Origin: Amblyornis subalaris
Taxonomy: Eukaryota > Chordata > Aves > Passeriformes > Ptilonorhynchidae
NCBI GenBank assembly: GCA_018881555.1
Contig: JACAXG010000111.1
Coordinates: forward strand, 186,001 to 250,000
Direction of reading: 5' to 3'
DNA length: 64,000 nt
In this document: positions 13,023 through 25,559 of the stretch, in pieces
Layout of the letters: each line of letters starts with the position of its first letter
Numbering within the stretch: position 1 is the first letter of the stretch
The notes under the pieces: generated by a model
Seen by the model: the letters and a program-made list of their open reading frames with translations, nothing else
Database searches by the model: none
Told to the model about the DNA's origin: nothing
Program-made: the position numbers and the translations under genes

Positions 13023-16000
13023 AAACATTGTAGCAAGCAGAGTGCATTAGTGGCTGGGAATAGAACACAGCAAAGTACTAAATACAGTTTTCTTGCTTTC
13101 CTTATCTTTCCCTTACCTCCCATCACCCAAGAAACTGGAGAAGTCACTTATGACAGGATGTACCAACACAAGGTACCCTAGTTTGGCTGTTTGTCTAATT
13201 TGTCCTAAACTAGCATTGAATAAATTTCCTTCATCCCCAAGCCAAAGTCAGTTGCTCTCTCATATTTGTGCATACACAGATTTGTTGATGACTTTGGTCA
13301 TACTCACAGTCCCAACAGGAACTGCTGAATTAATTATTCTACCCATAAAGAAAAATCCCAAGCTTTTGGAGTTTGGAGGTTTCTCCCACTAAACTTAGTT
13401 CTTAAGGATGACTATACAAAATTTATGACAGCAGAAATTAATTTCCATGCCTATTCCTAACAGAGATCCTGTTCCTTCTTGTGTTTGCAAAACATGGGAG
13501 AAAAAAAAGAGCGGATTTTTCTCACATTGGTTGCTGACCACATGACATTCAACTGATTTTTTAATTCTGAAAGATGGTGCTTTTATGGAAAAAAAAAGTG
13601 GAGCATAAAGAGTTGGACTGTGCCTAAGTTGCTGAATTTTGAGCTTTTCAGTTGACTTGTTTTAGCTCAATAGACCTAATGCAGTTAAAAATTAACCATT
13701 TCCCTGTTCTAAGCAAGAGCTTAAATATGAACTGAACATATCACAATAAAAAACTGAAAGTTGTTCTTCTAATAAAAATTAACAGGTAAATCTTACTTTC
13801 TTCTATTATGCTATTTAAAACCAGAGAGGAAAAAAATTCATCTAATAGGTGATAACTACTTTCCAGCAGTGAATCAGCAGAACATATATTGTTTTACTTG
13901 CTAAGCATGAAGAATGTTGCATAAGGCATAAAAGCAGTCTGCGCCTCAAAGAACTTTTTAATCTAACAACACCATTGTTGAGTAGGCAAAACATGTCAGA
14001 GTCCCCAGCAGTAGATAACTGGCATTTTTCGTGAAATTTCTAAGTAATATAATTTATTCACTGTCTCTGAGCTGAGTTGGAAATGTCTTGACTAAATACT
14101 CGCTGAGACAAAAGTCCATTTACTATGTTGTATGAAAATATGCTTAATATGAGAAGTGTTTAGTGGGGTTTCATCTGGCATAATCGGATCCATGAGTGAC
14201 TTAACTACTTCTTTGAAATTATTTGCTTAACTCAAAATACCAGATAATTCTTTGTACACAAAGAGGGAATGTTATTTGCTATTGGAAACAGCAATTGGTA
14301 TTGAATGTGTTACAAATTTCAACTGTCCCTTCTTGCTATGACTTTCTCTTTCATATTTTCACTGTATAGAACTAACAATACTATTTGAAGTCAAGGAGAC
14401 TACCTGTTGGCTTCCTGTAGATACAGATGTGTGAGATACTAATCCAGAACAGAATTCTCTAACTGCCTTGAAAATCTAGGCTCTGTTAGGCCGAGATGTG
14501 AAACCCTTGCAGCTGCAGTCAAGGGAAAGGTGTATTTTAAATAGCAAAGCTCTCTCTGTGACGTCAATTGTTTTTAAAAAAAACCCAATCCATAGTATTT
14601 GCTCATTTGGATGCCCAAAATAAGATGTATGTTGGCATGAATCTGTCTCTGGCAGACAGATAATGCAACTGCTGATTTTACAAGTCTTATGAAAATTGAT
14701 TATCTTTGAAGCTCTCAGACACCAGCAAAGATAGTTGCAAAAAGTCATTAGCATAGCCTGTTTCTCATTTATACTGTTATGCAAGAGAGAAGAAAATGGA
14801 TATCTACTGGTTTCCATAAACTGTTCTTGTGCATATAACTGAAAAATAGCTGTGTGCTAGAAGGCTGAATTTTTCTGTAACTGGAACTTACTGATTATTA
14901 TTTTTAAAATTCCATTACAATTTCATGATGAAAAGTTATTCACTGCCTTTTCCTACTCATATGTTGAAAACTATCCTTGGCTGCAGGTGTAGAATTGTCT
15001 TTTTACTTTCTCACTTGAAGAAGTAGAAATTTTAGAAGTCTAAGGATTAGGAATAAGAGAAGTAGCTTCAAAAGGATACTGAAAACCAGCAGCAAGTGGT
15101 GGCTGGCAGGGATGGGGCAGACTGTTTCGTGCACTAGGGGGGTACTGTCAGTGCAGCTTCTCCATGCTTGAGCTGAGGGCACGGGATGGTGGCACGACCT
15201 GGATTAGTGCTTCAGATTTAAAAAATAAATTAAAAAAAAATTAGCAGTAGTACTAGGAAGTTGGACTGAGTTATATCCACTCCACCAAGACCGAGAAAAC
15301 ACTTTTTCATGTGTAAGTGAGCGCAATTCTGGGTTCTCATCTTACTCTTGTAGTCAGGATTCATCCCACAGTGATACTGCTGCAAAAGTGAGAAAGCTGA
15401 AGTTTCATCACACGTGAAAGAGGCAGCACTATGGTAGTACAAAGTCACGAGTGATTGGCATTGAGTGGGTTGATAAACATGTGCATAAGGCTTGTTCTGA
15501 ATGCATGAGACTCGATGGATCTGGTATTGGCCATTGAATTTTATATTGTAATTTCACTTACAGGACAAGTAAATTCTTTAGTTTAAGTAGAGGAAGTGCA
15601 GCCTCCTTAGGCCATGCCAATACTCGCCTTCTCAATGGTGGAAAGGGGAAAGTGCTTAATATGCTAATGATGTGTACTTTTTTTTCTAATTTTGTTCTTT
15701 TTTTCTTTTTGTGGCTTTTTATGATGAAGGTAATGGCAATAATCAGTTTTTCCTTTGAGCAAAGTACTGCTTTTTGTGGCTCTTTATCTGATATTTTTTA
15801 TCAGGAAAAGTAGAGATCTAAAGAAAACAATACATGGACTTTTTTTTTATGCCTGAGAATATAAGATACTAGCATTCAGAAATAACAAAATATCTTCTAA
15901 AAGTTACTTTTTGAATAGGAAATATCTTGTGCTTAAACATTGTGTAGTTTACCTGCAGTGAGTTCAAAGTACTTTGCTTTATGTGAAGCCATTCTTTATT

Positions 16001-17059
16001 ACATTCTTGATAGAATTAAAATCAGCTGTAAGCAACAGTAGTATTAAATGAATTAGATTTTATTTTAGCATGATGTTAGCTCGAAAGCCAATGCTTTCAT
16101 GCCTCCTACTAGTATCAAATAAAAAAGCCCAAAGTCAATGTAGCCTATGTAGAAGCTGGCAGTGAAAAATATATAATTCACTAAATACAAGTGTAGTGAT
16201 GTATAGAAGCAGCAAATGTATTTATATCTCCTCCAGTAGCCTATCATTCATTTCTGAATCCTATTTAGCCATTCAGATTATGTCACATCTCAGTTTATTG
16301 CTTAGATTTTAACACACTAAGGAGTTTTCTGATGATCTGTTTATGACTTTCTGATTTCCTCCGTTGGTATGTGTATAACGTTTATTTAAAATTAAATTTC
16401 ATAGTACCAACCACAACCATTACGTTCTCAAAGTGAAACATATGGCAAATCCCATCTCGTGCTCAGTCAGAAGGAGATGGGAGGTAAAACTGTCAGCAAA
16501 TAGAAGATATGCAGGTAATTTTTTTTATGAGAAACAGTTATCAAACACAAAGTTTGTTTTCATTTAGAGATACACAAGGGGTATTTAGCACTCAGATTCC
16601 CTTTATTTCAATAAAGCAGTATTATTATACGGAAAAGATACGATGTCTTCAAGCTGACACACAAGTTTAACATAAAAGTGTGATCCAGTGCGGAAGTCAC
16701 ATGTAAGGTTTGAAGTTGATGCTTTACTACACCATCCTTGTGTCTGAGTAATCTGCTTGACACCTCAACACAGGCATAAATGAACAAGTTTTACAGCCAG
16801 TTTGGAATAATTCTAATGTTTTCTGTAGACATATCTGTGTCAAGGTATCTCGTGCTGCGGATCTATAAGGACATGGAAATGGGAAATGCATGCCATGCTT
16901 TGGGATGTTTGATTTGACTGGTGACAGTGGCTTATCATGTTGTCCACTTGTTGGGATCCTGAAGGAGCTAGGAAACACAAAAGAAGGCAGTAAACACACA
17001 ATCTATGGCAGTAACCATAGGAATTTAATCTATTTTTCTTTGGTTTGCCTTTTTGGGGG

Positions 17060-17103
17060 TTTGTTTGTTTGTTCATTTGTTTGTGTGTGTGTGTGTTTGT
17101 TTT
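17060..17103. repeat. TTTG/GT microsatellite
   Basis: Repeated TTTG units pass into a GT dinucleotide run and back into TTTG. The 96-codon plus-strand frame starting at 16890 reads through it and is not credible as a gene. Confidence 0.9.
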
Positions 17104-19526
17104 GGGGTTGGTTTTTTATTGTTGTTACTGTTGCTTCCAGTGTTGAATTAGCAAGCCAATCTCACTGCCCAGGAATTTGAAAATTCAAATTGACAAAATT
17201 TGTGTGTCCTCCACGGAAACTTGCCATTATAGGAAGTCTCTGCTGTTCCATGAGAAAAAAACCCCAGTGTTTTGGCTAATTTTAGGAAAAACAAGCTGGT
17301 CAAGCTATTAGTGATATACGGACCATTCAATCAATTTGGGGGTTTCTGTATGTGTATTTTTATAAGTAAGGTGATTATTTGCATGTATCAAGTGCAATGA
17401 CTGTACCAGGGCAGATAATATCAGCCAGTAAGTAGACTGCTTACTAATGTTGCATTGGAAATGATCTGTTTAGACACGTAATAGGATTTCTGTACTTTGA
17501 GAGAAGAGAAAGTGAATAAAGAGGAAGTGGAGAAGTTCAAACTACTGAGCCTTTCATTCACAGAATACCAGTGTGAATAGGGTATATTAATATTTTCATT
17601 TCAGAGCCAACTTTGAGACATTGCTGTCAGAAAAAATAGGGCTGGTAGTATTTTAGAATGAAATTTATATAGAATTTCTTGTTGAAATGAGAAATACAAG
17701 TAACGGACTTATGTGTTTGGTATTTCTGTATGTTGGGTCTATAACAAAAGGAGAAGTTAGTTCCACCTGTTTTCCTTAACCTCTGGCTTCCTGCCCATTT
17801 TTCGTGGTTCTAGTTCCAGTGAGTTTGGTCACTTACCCTACACAAGGTTTCTCATTCGCTGGGGTGTTTAACCCAATCATGACCACCACTGGATAATACT
17901 TGCAGTGTATTTGCTAGGAGAATCTTGATTATATTTTGGGCCATTGCTGTGGTTAATTGTATGTTGTTCAATGTGTTTGCTATAAGCAGGAAGATATCAA
18001 ATGCTGAAGGACAACACTGACTATTTGGGAAGCAAGGTACTACCATCGCTAGAGTCTTGTCTTTACATGTGGTACATCTCAATGCTCCTAAATGAGCTGT
18101 AGCTTTTGACACAAAATTATGGAGTTGTGTCCTCACATCCCTTCTTTTTACTTATTGATAAGTCTTTTCCTGCATGGAGGAAGCAGTAAGTGGCAAGCTC
18201 TGTGATTCTAACACACTAATACTGTTGAAGTCAGTTTCCCTGTAAATGTCTGTGGTATTCTCAAAAGCCTTTTCCATTTTACAATACTGAAAGAAAGCAA
18301 GAGGGAAAAGTTATCTTCATCTACATTTTCCAAAGACAGATCAGGCCTTATGATGAGTGGTTTCCATGTCAGTTGCTTGGCATATAGAGTTGCCATGCAC
18401 ACAGGTGCACGCAGAATAGGGTCCCTTGCCCAGGGGAAGAGTTAGAAATGGGGTTTAATGAGAAGACAAGGCAGACCGCATGAATCAGGCGTAGTCCACA
18501 TCAGGTAAGTGTCCTGACCAGGCCTGTTTGTGCATGAGTGGTCCCTTTCATTCCCCTTTTTCTTGGCTGTACTGCATGCTATTTTGGTTCTCCTCCATGC
18601 TTGTTTCCCACCCATCCACCATGATCCATCCTGGTTCTTCTGCTGAATATCCCATAACAAATCTTTTACAAGCCTGAAACACTCTTTCCAACATAAAGTC
18701 CCATGGCTCTGTTGGCCACAGCCCCACAGCCTGTGTGAGGATGCAGTGACAATGGATTTTTGGTGGGGTAGGCTGCTCTCCTGCTCTCACTTGAGGAGCC
18801 CTGTCAGGAAGGGTCACCAGACACCCCCACCTGATTTTCCCTTGTCTTCTTTGTGTTTGGGGAGACCAGCTGCAGAAACAAAAGCTGGATTCCTTTACAA
18901 AAATCAGCTTCATGCAAAATTCAGCTAAGCAATGGACTACTAGCATGCAAGGTGCTCTAAAAATGTGTGAGAACTAGAGCTTGAGGTAGAGGGGGATGTA
19001 GTTTTTGATACTGCAAGCACTGACTCCTTCTTGGGAACAACCTGCAGCTGAGACAACCTGCAATCCAAGACCGTCCCGAAGCAGAGGGCCCCAACTTACT
19101 GGGAAGCCACTCTAGAAATTTTCTCAGAGAAGTTCTCCAGTAAGGTCCCGTAAGTATATGTTGGTAAATCTCAAAACAATTTCCACATTGGTATTGTGAC
19201 TGATGTTTTCAACACAATTTAGTGAAATGACTGAAATTGAATATGACAGAGATTTTAATTTTCAATAGTCAAGTGAATATTTGATTTGATGACCACCAGA
19301 TCTAAAAGAAAAAAATCAGCATTATTTCATTAAACATTATACTTCTAGTTGTAAATATTTACCCTTACTAAAACTGGAACTCTCTGCTGTCCAAAAATGC
19401 ATGTTAGTTATAGGAAAGTACAGTAGTAGTCATAGTACTGGAAAGCGTACTGAAAGCATCCTGAAAAGTACTTCTGCAGTAATAGGAGAGTTTTAGGTTA
19501 GACATAAGCAAGACTTTACTGTTTGA

Positions 19527-19697
19527 ATGCAGGTTGCCCAGAGAAGCTGTCAATGCCCCATCCCTGGAAGTGTTCAAGGCCAGGTTGGATGGGAGTTTGA
19601 GAAGCCTGGTCTAGTGGAAGGTGTCCTTGCACTTGGCAGGAAGTTTGGAACTAGAGGATCTCCAAGGTCACTTTCAACCCAAACCCTTCTGTAACTC
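19527..19697 (+). mobile_element. CR1 LINE 3' fragment
   Basis: The sequence starts with a GGTTGCCCAGAGAAGCTGT-like segment and continues with CCCCATCCCTGGAAGTGTTC, GGCCAGGTTGGATGGG, GGTCTAGTGGAAGGTGTCC and AACTAGAGGATCTCCAAGGT. This is the standard order of the CR1 3' UTR in its forward orientation. It is 5'-truncated, as most CR1 copies are. The ATTCTATG tail has decayed into a CTTCTGTAACTC-like string. Confidence 0.9.
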
Positions 19698-21927
19698 TTT
19701 ACTATAATACAGTATACTATCATAGTATTATAAAAATTGCATTTATTTCCTAGATTATGTGTGTATTGGTGGCAGTATTTTCACAGTGCTTCTCCGCCAC
19801 AGCTCTGCTGTTTTATTAGTTCTTAACACCTCTGAGGGATAAAAACAGAGTGCTTTCATTTTACTAGTGATTTGCAGATTGGGAAACTGAGGCAAAATCC
19901 AGGAAGAACTTAAGTAAGGTTATTCAGGAATTTGCTGGCAGAGCAGCAGTTTCAACCCTCAGTCATCCCTCTGAAGGTTCAGCCATGCTGCATCTTAGTG
20001 ACAGAAACACTAAGAAGTAAACAAAAATTTCGTTTTGCCAGAAACACAGTTAATGTAACAAGGTTTAAGTCAAGAGTGACATCCAGTGGTCAGACCCATT
20101 TTATTTCTGACTCTTCGATCCTCTGGCGAAGCAGCAGTAATCCAAGTATAGACTAAACTAATGTAGCCCATTTTTTTTCTCAGCATCTTCTGTAGAAAAA
20201 CAGATTTTGAAAACTGTGTGTTTCTCAAAAAAGTGTTCAGTGAATTATGCTTATTAAGCCATTTTGCCATCAGGACTGCACTGAAATTCCTTGGTTGCAA
20301 TTATTGCTTTATGTCTCCACTGATTATAATTTATAGATTGTATTTTTGGATTGATGATCAAAGCCGTGCAGTGTTAAGATCCTTTTATTGGCTGTCTCAG
20401 AACTGCTGAAAGCTTGCAGAATAGGATGGGTGTGTGTCTGTGCACATCTTTATGTACGTATTCTAGTAGTCCTACTGCTCTGTGATGCTTCGCTATTTCC
20501 ATTTCAAATTTACCTAAGGAATACTGAAACATGTGACCATGTATGTCCACAATAAATCCACTCTGCTGTGAGCAAGCATAGTGTCTAAACTCTTTCGGGA
20601 GTGTCTCATGGAATAGCTATCCATAAAGACACAATAGAAATATAGTTCTGTCAAATAAGCTATTTATTCCTTTAGATGTCATTAAATACTACTTCGTTTT
20701 AATCAGTGTTGCCATGTGTATCTCCTAAGATTTCAGTGGTTTTTCCTTTATCAAAAGGAGCAAATCTCCATGGATCACATACATAGCAAACCATACTTAT
20801 CAAATAATGTTGAAATCAGGCAAAGTGAGGACAACAGGGGAATACATGGGGGACAGGACTTAAATGCTGTGTTACACATCGATAATAATATTGTATTTCT
20901 TGGGAGTAAACTGGTGACTGAAAGTGCACATAGTAAGAGATGAAACTTTTATAGAAGTGAAAAACACGAATTCTGGTGTGTTTAGAACAAGAGAAAAGGT
21001 GATATTATCTCTCTCAATGAAGCATCACCAACGTGTATTCTCAATATGACTGTTGTATTTCATGCCTTTTTATTCTTTGTCCCACAGCTGCTAATTAATG
21101 TGTGAATTATTGCCTGTTACCAGGCTGGCCCTACAAACTCAACTGATATCTGTTCCTGTTAAAGAAAGTATTTGGCAAGTTTATATTTCACATTGTGTCT
21201 AATCAATTAATATGTGGTCAGTCAATTAACTAGGTCTGGACTAAAAGATAACTGAGTCAAACTATTTAAATAAGCTATTTTATTTTAGCAACTAAGTGCT
21301 TGGTCTGAAATGAAATTACATTTTAGAGAGGTGACATATGAATTTATTTTAAGACGAGGTATCTCTATTTGAGACATTACTCTGCTAAAAAAAACTACTG
21401 GTTTAATTAGATATATAGAAAAGCATTCTGCTAGGCAAGACTAGCAGATAAATATCATAAATTTAATTTTTACAGTGGTTGTAAAATCAAACTTCATGTA
21501 AACAGAAGCCTAAGATTGGATGCCCATGTTACTAATGTATCTAAATTCATATTCAGAGTGTGCGGTTAAGGAATTTGTTTAGTTTATTCTTGTTTCTTAT
21601 AGTTCTATGGGGGTTGTCATACATTTAATTTTTTTTTCAACTTAATTCAAAGGAGTTTATTTTTCATTATCTTCAGAACAGCTGGAGTGTCAATTTTCTT
21701 TTCCTGTTTTGGGTGAGTTGCCCTTTTAACAAGGCAGGCTATGGCTATTGCAAATTAATTTTGAATTTTACATTTGTGTATCTGTTGGTTTATTAACTTT
21801 TGGACTAGCAAAATGGTCCACAATAGTTATAACAAAAATTATCGCCTTGTGTATAGGTGTTTCAAAATAATAGATCCGTATTTCTAGGCATGCTTTACCT
21901 GTTATTTCTTCTTACGTGTGTGCCTAG
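19698..21927. other. AT-rich unique DNA, no gene recognised
   Basis: Nothing beyond short, unconvincing open frames was seen. The right end supplies the possible splice acceptor of the exon-like block that follows. Confidence 0.5.
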
Positions 21928-22035
21928 AAAAGTCACTGCCCTTATTTTTGGAAGGAGCTAATGCCCTCAGGAAAGTACGAAGAACAATTTAAGTCTGCTG
22001 GTGTTGTCATACAGAAAATTGGAAAACATCACATG
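21928..22035 (+). other. Exon-like block, gene unknown
   Basis: A 108-base, 36-codon open segment is preceded by a pyrimidine-rich stretch ending in CCTAG and followed by CACATG|GTAAGC, which fits the vertebrate donor consensus well. The frame starts with K-S-H-C-P-Y-F-W-K-E-L and ends with G-K-H-H-M. Amino-acid use looks protein-like, with charged and aromatic residues and no low complexity. I do not recognise the protein. A second, weaker acceptor (CCCTCAG at 21964-21970) would give a shorter exon. No partner exons were identified, so this could be a single exon of a long-intron gene, a pseudo-exon, or chance. Confidence 0.25.
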
Positions 22036-23448
22036 GTAAGCACTGATTATTATTTCTGACTGCAAGCGCAGTCTGATCTTCCAGACTAAAATTTTTTCTT
22101 AGTGCATTTTGTGGCAAAATAGTCATGTTTCATTTAAGGCAGTAATAATGTAAGCCTAATAATTGCAATGACAGAAATTCAGTGTTGCATGCAATATTCT
22201 ATGTTCATAGAGAACCTTTTATCTTGAAAAGTGTCACTGCATTTTCCGAACTATGTACTAAGGCTATATTCATCACTGAAAAGGGAAAATAGCCATCGTC
22301 TGTCATTACTAGCACAAATCAAAAGTCAACTCATCAAAACTACGCAAAACACGTAGGCTTTTATCACTGAGGGTTACGACAGAAAGTTACCTTGCATGGC
22401 ATGTTGAATTGCAGAAGAAGTGATGTTTGACTTAGGAGTGCTAAGTAAATAAAATGTAAATAAAAATATAATAGACATTTTTTATATTTGGGATGACTTG
22501 ACATAGGATTTCATGGTGAGACTAACAATTTCATGATTAATGTAAGCAAAGAAATTAATTATGCACAATGTGAATATCATGCACTGAAAAACAGTGGGAT
22601 ATATTCAAAGCCTTCCTTTCTAGAACTGACATTGTCTTTCACCATCAATTAGAATTCCACCTGAAACACAGGTAAATAATGGCACCTCCTTGGTGAGCCA
22701 GTTGTTATTGTTTTCAATGCAAAAAGTAGCAATCCAGGCAAAGCTTGAATTTAAAGACACTCCTCACTTGACTTGGTATGTGCAAAGTTAAGTACAGAAG
22801 GCAAAGTGTAACTGCATGAACATGCAGTTTCCCTTCGTGCTGCTGAAATTCCTCAGGTTCAACATTCCTGTTTTTTCTTTAAGGCTCAAAAGGATAAAAC
22901 ATGCACCTCCCTATTATCTTATTCGCTCCCTGACTAGGTCTGTCTTTGCCTGTCTGTAGTCCTCATGTAACTGTCTTCTCCAGTACATTTCTAGTACGGT
23001 TAACTTTATAGTTAATTTACTTCTCCAGTGACTTTCTAGTCTGTCTTGAACTTCCATAACCACACTCCAGTGGCTTCACAGAGATAGCTGTGCCACTGTT
23101 TCATTGTCTTCATTATTTATCTGAAATGGTTTAGTTTGTGGGAGTGTAGAGTGTAGAGATGCTGGTCTCTTAAGCTCAAACAGTTAAGTCAAGAACTTAT
23201 ATAAAAGTGGAGGAGGGGTAAAGGGACTATTGTGTGTTGGGTAATTTTAAATTGTACAACCAGCTACCTCCTGCATAATGTGTAGGAACTGTCAGGATGG
23301 GATCCTTCGATGGACTCTGTAGTAACTGTGACTCTGCTCTATACATTCATATTTGCGTGCATTGCATGCTGCAGTAGGGATTTAAGATGGAGAGATAAAA
23401 TAATCACTCATTTATTAGAACCATAATGAAATACTGTCATCGTCTAGC
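22036..23448. other. AT-rich unique DNA, no gene recognised
   Basis: No repeat or gene was recognised between the exon-like block and the solo LTR. Confidence 0.5.
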
Positions 23449-24550
23449 TGTATTAGGTTTGCCTGGCAAGATTTTTGTAGCAGGGCAGCTGGTGGGGTGG
23501 CTGCTGTGAGAAGATGCTAGAAGCTTTCCCCATATCCCATAGAGTGAGTGCCAACTGGCTCCAAGATAGACCCAGAACTGGCCAAGGCTGAACCCATCAG
23601 GAACAGTAGTAGCACCTCTGGGATATTGTATTTAAGAAGAAAAAATATGGCAGCGCAACAGCAGCCAGGTGAGAGGAGTGAGAATATGTGAGAGAAAGAA
23701 CTCTGTGGGTATCCAGGTCAGTGGAGAAGGACGGACGGAGGTTCCCCTGCAGCCTGTGGTGCAGAGTATGGTGAGGCAGCAGTGCCTCTGCAGCCCACGG
23801 AGGTCCATGGTGGAGTATATATCCAGCTGCAGCCATGAACAACCCCACACTGGAGCAGGGGGATGCCTGAAGAAGGCTGTGATCCTGTGGGAAGCCTGTG
23901 CTATAGCAGGCTCCTGTCAGGACCTGTGGTCCTGTGGAGAGAGGAGCCCATACTGGAGCAGGTTCCCTGGCAGGACTTATGACCCCTTCAGGGACCCATG
24001 CTGGAGCAGGCTGTGCCTGAAGGACTGACCCCATGGAAGGGGCCGACGCTGGAGCAGTTTGGGAAAAACTGCAGCCCGTGGGAAGGACTCGCATTTGAGA
24101 AGTTCATGGAAGATTGTCTTCTGTGGGAGGAACCCCACACCGGAGCAGGGGAGGAGTGTGAGGAGTCCTGCCGCTGAGGAGGAAGGAGCAGCAGACAATG
24201 TGTGATGAACTGACCACAGCCCTTTCCGTGTCTCTTTGTGCCACTGGGGGCAGAAGGTGGAGAAAACTGGGAGTGAAATTTACCTTAAAAAAAAGGAAGG
24301 GTCGGGGGAAGGTTGTTTAAGTTTTATTTTTTATTTTTGTTATCCTACTCTGATTTGAGTAAATATACTGGAATAACTTCCCCAAATTGAGTCTGTTTTG
24401 CCCCGACAGTAATTGGTGATTGATCTCTTCTGGTCCTTGTCTTGCCCCATGAGCTTTTGTTATATTTTCCCTCTCCTGCCCAGCTGAGGAGGGGAGTCAT
24501 AGAGTGGCTTTGGTGGGCACTTGACATCCAGCCAGGGCCGAATCATCACA
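23449..24550 (+). mobile_element. Solo LTR, ERVL-like avian family (LTR-A)
   Basis: A 1102-bp element begins TGTATTAGG and ends ATCATCACA, so it has TG...CA ends. It contains a TATTTAAG box at 23629-23636. Further in is a run of degenerate subunits built around a CTGGAGCAG motif, and the 3' part has a TTTTGCCCCGACAG-like segment. The flanks are CTAGC on the left and TTAGC on the right, a 5-bp target duplication with one mismatch, as expected for ERVL-type elements. No internal retroviral genes are present, so this is a solo LTR left by LTR-LTR recombination. I recognise the text as a common bird LTR family from general knowledge; the exact database name is not claimed. The 165-codon minus-strand and 119-codon plus-strand frames inside it are by-products. 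Confidence 0.9.
23629..23636 (+). promoter_or_regulatory. TATA-like box of LTR-A
   Basis: TATTTAAG lies about 180 bases from the LTR's 5' end, a plausible U3/R core promoter position. The same box is recognisable in the related LTR copy near 61501-61508. Confidence 0.6.
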
Positions 24551-25491
24551 TTAGCAAAAGAGGAAAACAGAGCATCTGTTTCTGACACGTTCTTTGTATA
24601 ATGTTGCTGAAGACCTTGGATAGATGTCTACTCTTCTCTCAAAGAGAAGTTGTTTATATCTGAACTTATGTTACATAGCTGAAGAAAAGAAAGCAAATCA
24701 CTGCATTTGCTAACTAGTTCCTCCATACAAATAAAGGAGAATGAAATAGTAAGAGTTTAATTAGTTGTTAAATAATAAAAAAAGATAGTTCAATTCTTAA
24801 ATAGTCAATCAGGGTTAATATTACCTTTCAAAAATCAGAAGTATGGTCTGGAGTCCTCATAATTACCATGTCCCTCATATATACATATGCTAGTCACAAG
24901 AAACCTTAAATTTTTTTCTAGTAATATTATGTCATATTAACAGTAAAGGCAAAGAAGAGACATAATCAAAGGCTGTAGTTCTTCTGACCTAGAGAACCGA
25001 TGAGAAATAGTGCAAAGCTTTTGTTCCACTCATTAATTTGATGTAGTCAGTCACTACAAATTAAAAAAGAAATCACTACAATAACATCTTACAACTAAAA
25101 TGAGTTATTCAATGTGATGAATGTGCAACCACCTTTCTAAAAATGATCAAATTTCAAGGACAGTCTTATCACAATTGTCAAAAAACTTCCAGTACTCCTG
25201 TTGTAAAATTATTTCCTTTCATCAACAGTATTTCTACTGGAAATCTCTGAGTAACATCAAGAGGGTAAGCAGTGCTTAGTCAAAATGAAAATTAAGAGAC
25301 ATGATTTGTACTGAAAAGAAGATTAGGGTGGTGATATTGCAGACATTTGAAGTGTTGCATTGCATATACAGGTAAATAAATTACCTATTTTCCTTCTGGT
25401 TTAATAATTTTAGTTCCGTCTGAAATGATAGCATGTTATTTGCTTTGGTGATATTACAGTGATCTTGTTGTGACTGCTATTATTTACCAGT
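24551..25491. other. AT-rich unique DNA, no gene recognised
   Basis: Only short AT-rich sequence between LTR-A and the small ORF candidate; nothing recognised. Confidence 0.5.
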
Positions 25492-25497
25492 TTTATT
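25492..25497 (-). promoter_or_regulatory. Possible poly(A) signal for the small ORF
   Basis: AATAAA occurs on the minus strand 62 bases past the stop codon of the small ORF. AATAAA is common in AT-rich DNA, so the support is contextual only. Confidence 0.3.
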
Positions 25498-25559
25498 TTG
25501 GCTCTGGAGGCAGTAATGGACATTAGTATAGAAAATGGTTTCTCTGAACATGTATCTCA

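Larger units (their letters stand above)
11966..19526. other. AT-rich unique DNA with microsatellites
   Basis: No gene was recognised. Simple repeats lie at 12146-12159 (AT), 13001-13022 (AT) and 17060-17103 (TTTG/GT). The longest open frame is a 113-codon minus-strand one at 14476-14817, rich in C, S and F and with no recognisable domain. At about 18380-18930 the minus strand has a vaguely LTR-like layout, discussed as a finding. Confidence 0.5.

Noticed and set aside
18500..18515. CAG|GTAAGT donor consensus on the plus strand
   Set aside because: The preceding frames are closed by stops within a short distance and no acceptor was found.
23597..24094. 165-codon minus-strand frame
   Set aside because: It lies wholly inside LTR-A and owes its length to the GC-rich degenerate subrepeats; plus-strand frames are also open.
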